Positions 33,498 through 33,586 of a stretch of DNA of 33,586 nucleotides are shown one piece after another; the first letter of the stretch is position 1, and the number at the start of each line of letters is the position of its first letter. The notes under the pieces are model-generated. The model had not been told where the DNA came from. It ran no database searches and saw only the letters and a program-made list of their open reading frames with translations. The stretch comes from JBIOJM01 sp044450785 (lineage in GTDB: Bacteria; Planctomycetota; Planctomycetia; Isosphaerales; Isosphaeraceae): the NCBI GenBank assembly GCA_044450785.1, contig JBIOJM010000070.1, forward strand, positions 1-33,586. Direction: 5' to 3'. Both the position numbers and the translations under genes were made by a program.

Positions 33498-33586
33498 GTG
33501 GGGCGTAAGCCTTCGATTGACCGGCTGTTGGGCGCGGGTCTCCTGACCCCGCCCAACAGCCGGTCAATCGAAGGCTTACGCCCCAC
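33498..33586. repeat. Perfect 36-bp inverted repeat with 17-base loop
   Basis: Positions 33498-33533 are the exact reverse complement of 33551-33586; the ends read GTGGGGCGTAAGCC and GGCTTACGCCCCAC. The loop (33534-33550) continues the pairing with one bulge (CGGGTC against GACCCCG), leaving about four free bases. The window ends at the right arm's last base, so the element may extend further. No transposase is adjacent; it could be a dispersed palindromic repeat or part of a miniature transposon. Confidence 0.75.

Noticed and set aside
33389..33586. A 65-codon minus-strand open frame at the window edge
   Set aside because: Most of it is made of the inverted repeat and its flank, with no ribosome site or recognisable protein.

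Overview
The window reads as chromosomal DNA from a GC-rich planctomycete, probably of the Isosphaeraceae or Gemmataceae type. The support comes from family-level features: a very large signal peptidase I with inserted domains, a membrane protein carrying a DUF1559-type pseudopilin ending fused to an anti-sigma-like N-terminus, a protein kinase-AAA-TPR giant, and a secreted glycosidase-like protein of the planctomycete type. The taxonomic call is an inference from these families; no rRNA gene or other marker is present.

Layout. Positions 1-1990 are a gene-poor, decayed stretch with remnants of a B12-binding radical SAM gene and an AraC-type regulator plus short repeats. Positions 1991-8526 (+) hold an atypical sugar-nucleotide-type dehydrogenase, a DapA-family aldolase and a 1440-residue Ser/Thr kinase with an ATPase and TPR-like region. 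Positions 8523-14869 (-) hold a run that reads sufS, sufU, an NnrS-like membrane protein, an iron-sulfur repair di-iron protein (RIC/YtfE/ScdA family) and a secreted glycosidase-like protein. Diverging from sufS, positions 15207-23016 (+) encode a complete periplasmic type II DMSO-reductase-family enzyme: a lipoprotein with two haem c domains and an ethylbenzene-dehydrogenase-type haem b domain, a Tat-exported molybdopterin subunit most like the nitrite oxidoreductase/periplasmic nitrate reductase branch, an unrecognised 129-residue protein, a four-cluster ferredoxin-like beta subunit, and a TorD/NarJ-type chaperone. Next come a VanZ-family protein (-), the large signal peptidase I, an ECF sigma factor and its likely membrane partner (+). 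The last 6 kb (-) read lysS, a LolC/E-type permease, a LolD-type ATPase, ilvE, a universal stress protein and a NUDIX hydrolase. The universal stress protein is flanked by related inverted heptamer-rich repeats, and the window stops at the end of a perfect 36-bp inverted repeat.

How the genes fit together. The centre (10.4-23.0 kb) looks like a nitrogen-oxide island. The molybdoenzyme would exchange electrons with periplasmic carriers through its haem subunit. The divergent arm supplies Fe-S cluster assembly (SufS/SufU) and nitrosative-damage defence (NnrS-like and RIC). A 9-bp-arm palindrome between the two arms is a good candidate for a shared operator. Whether the enzyme oxidises nitrite or reduces nitrate (or another oxyanion) cannot be read from the sequence. 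No nitrite transporter, nitrite reductase, NarI-type quinol-oxidising subunit or molybdenum cofactor gene lies in the window.
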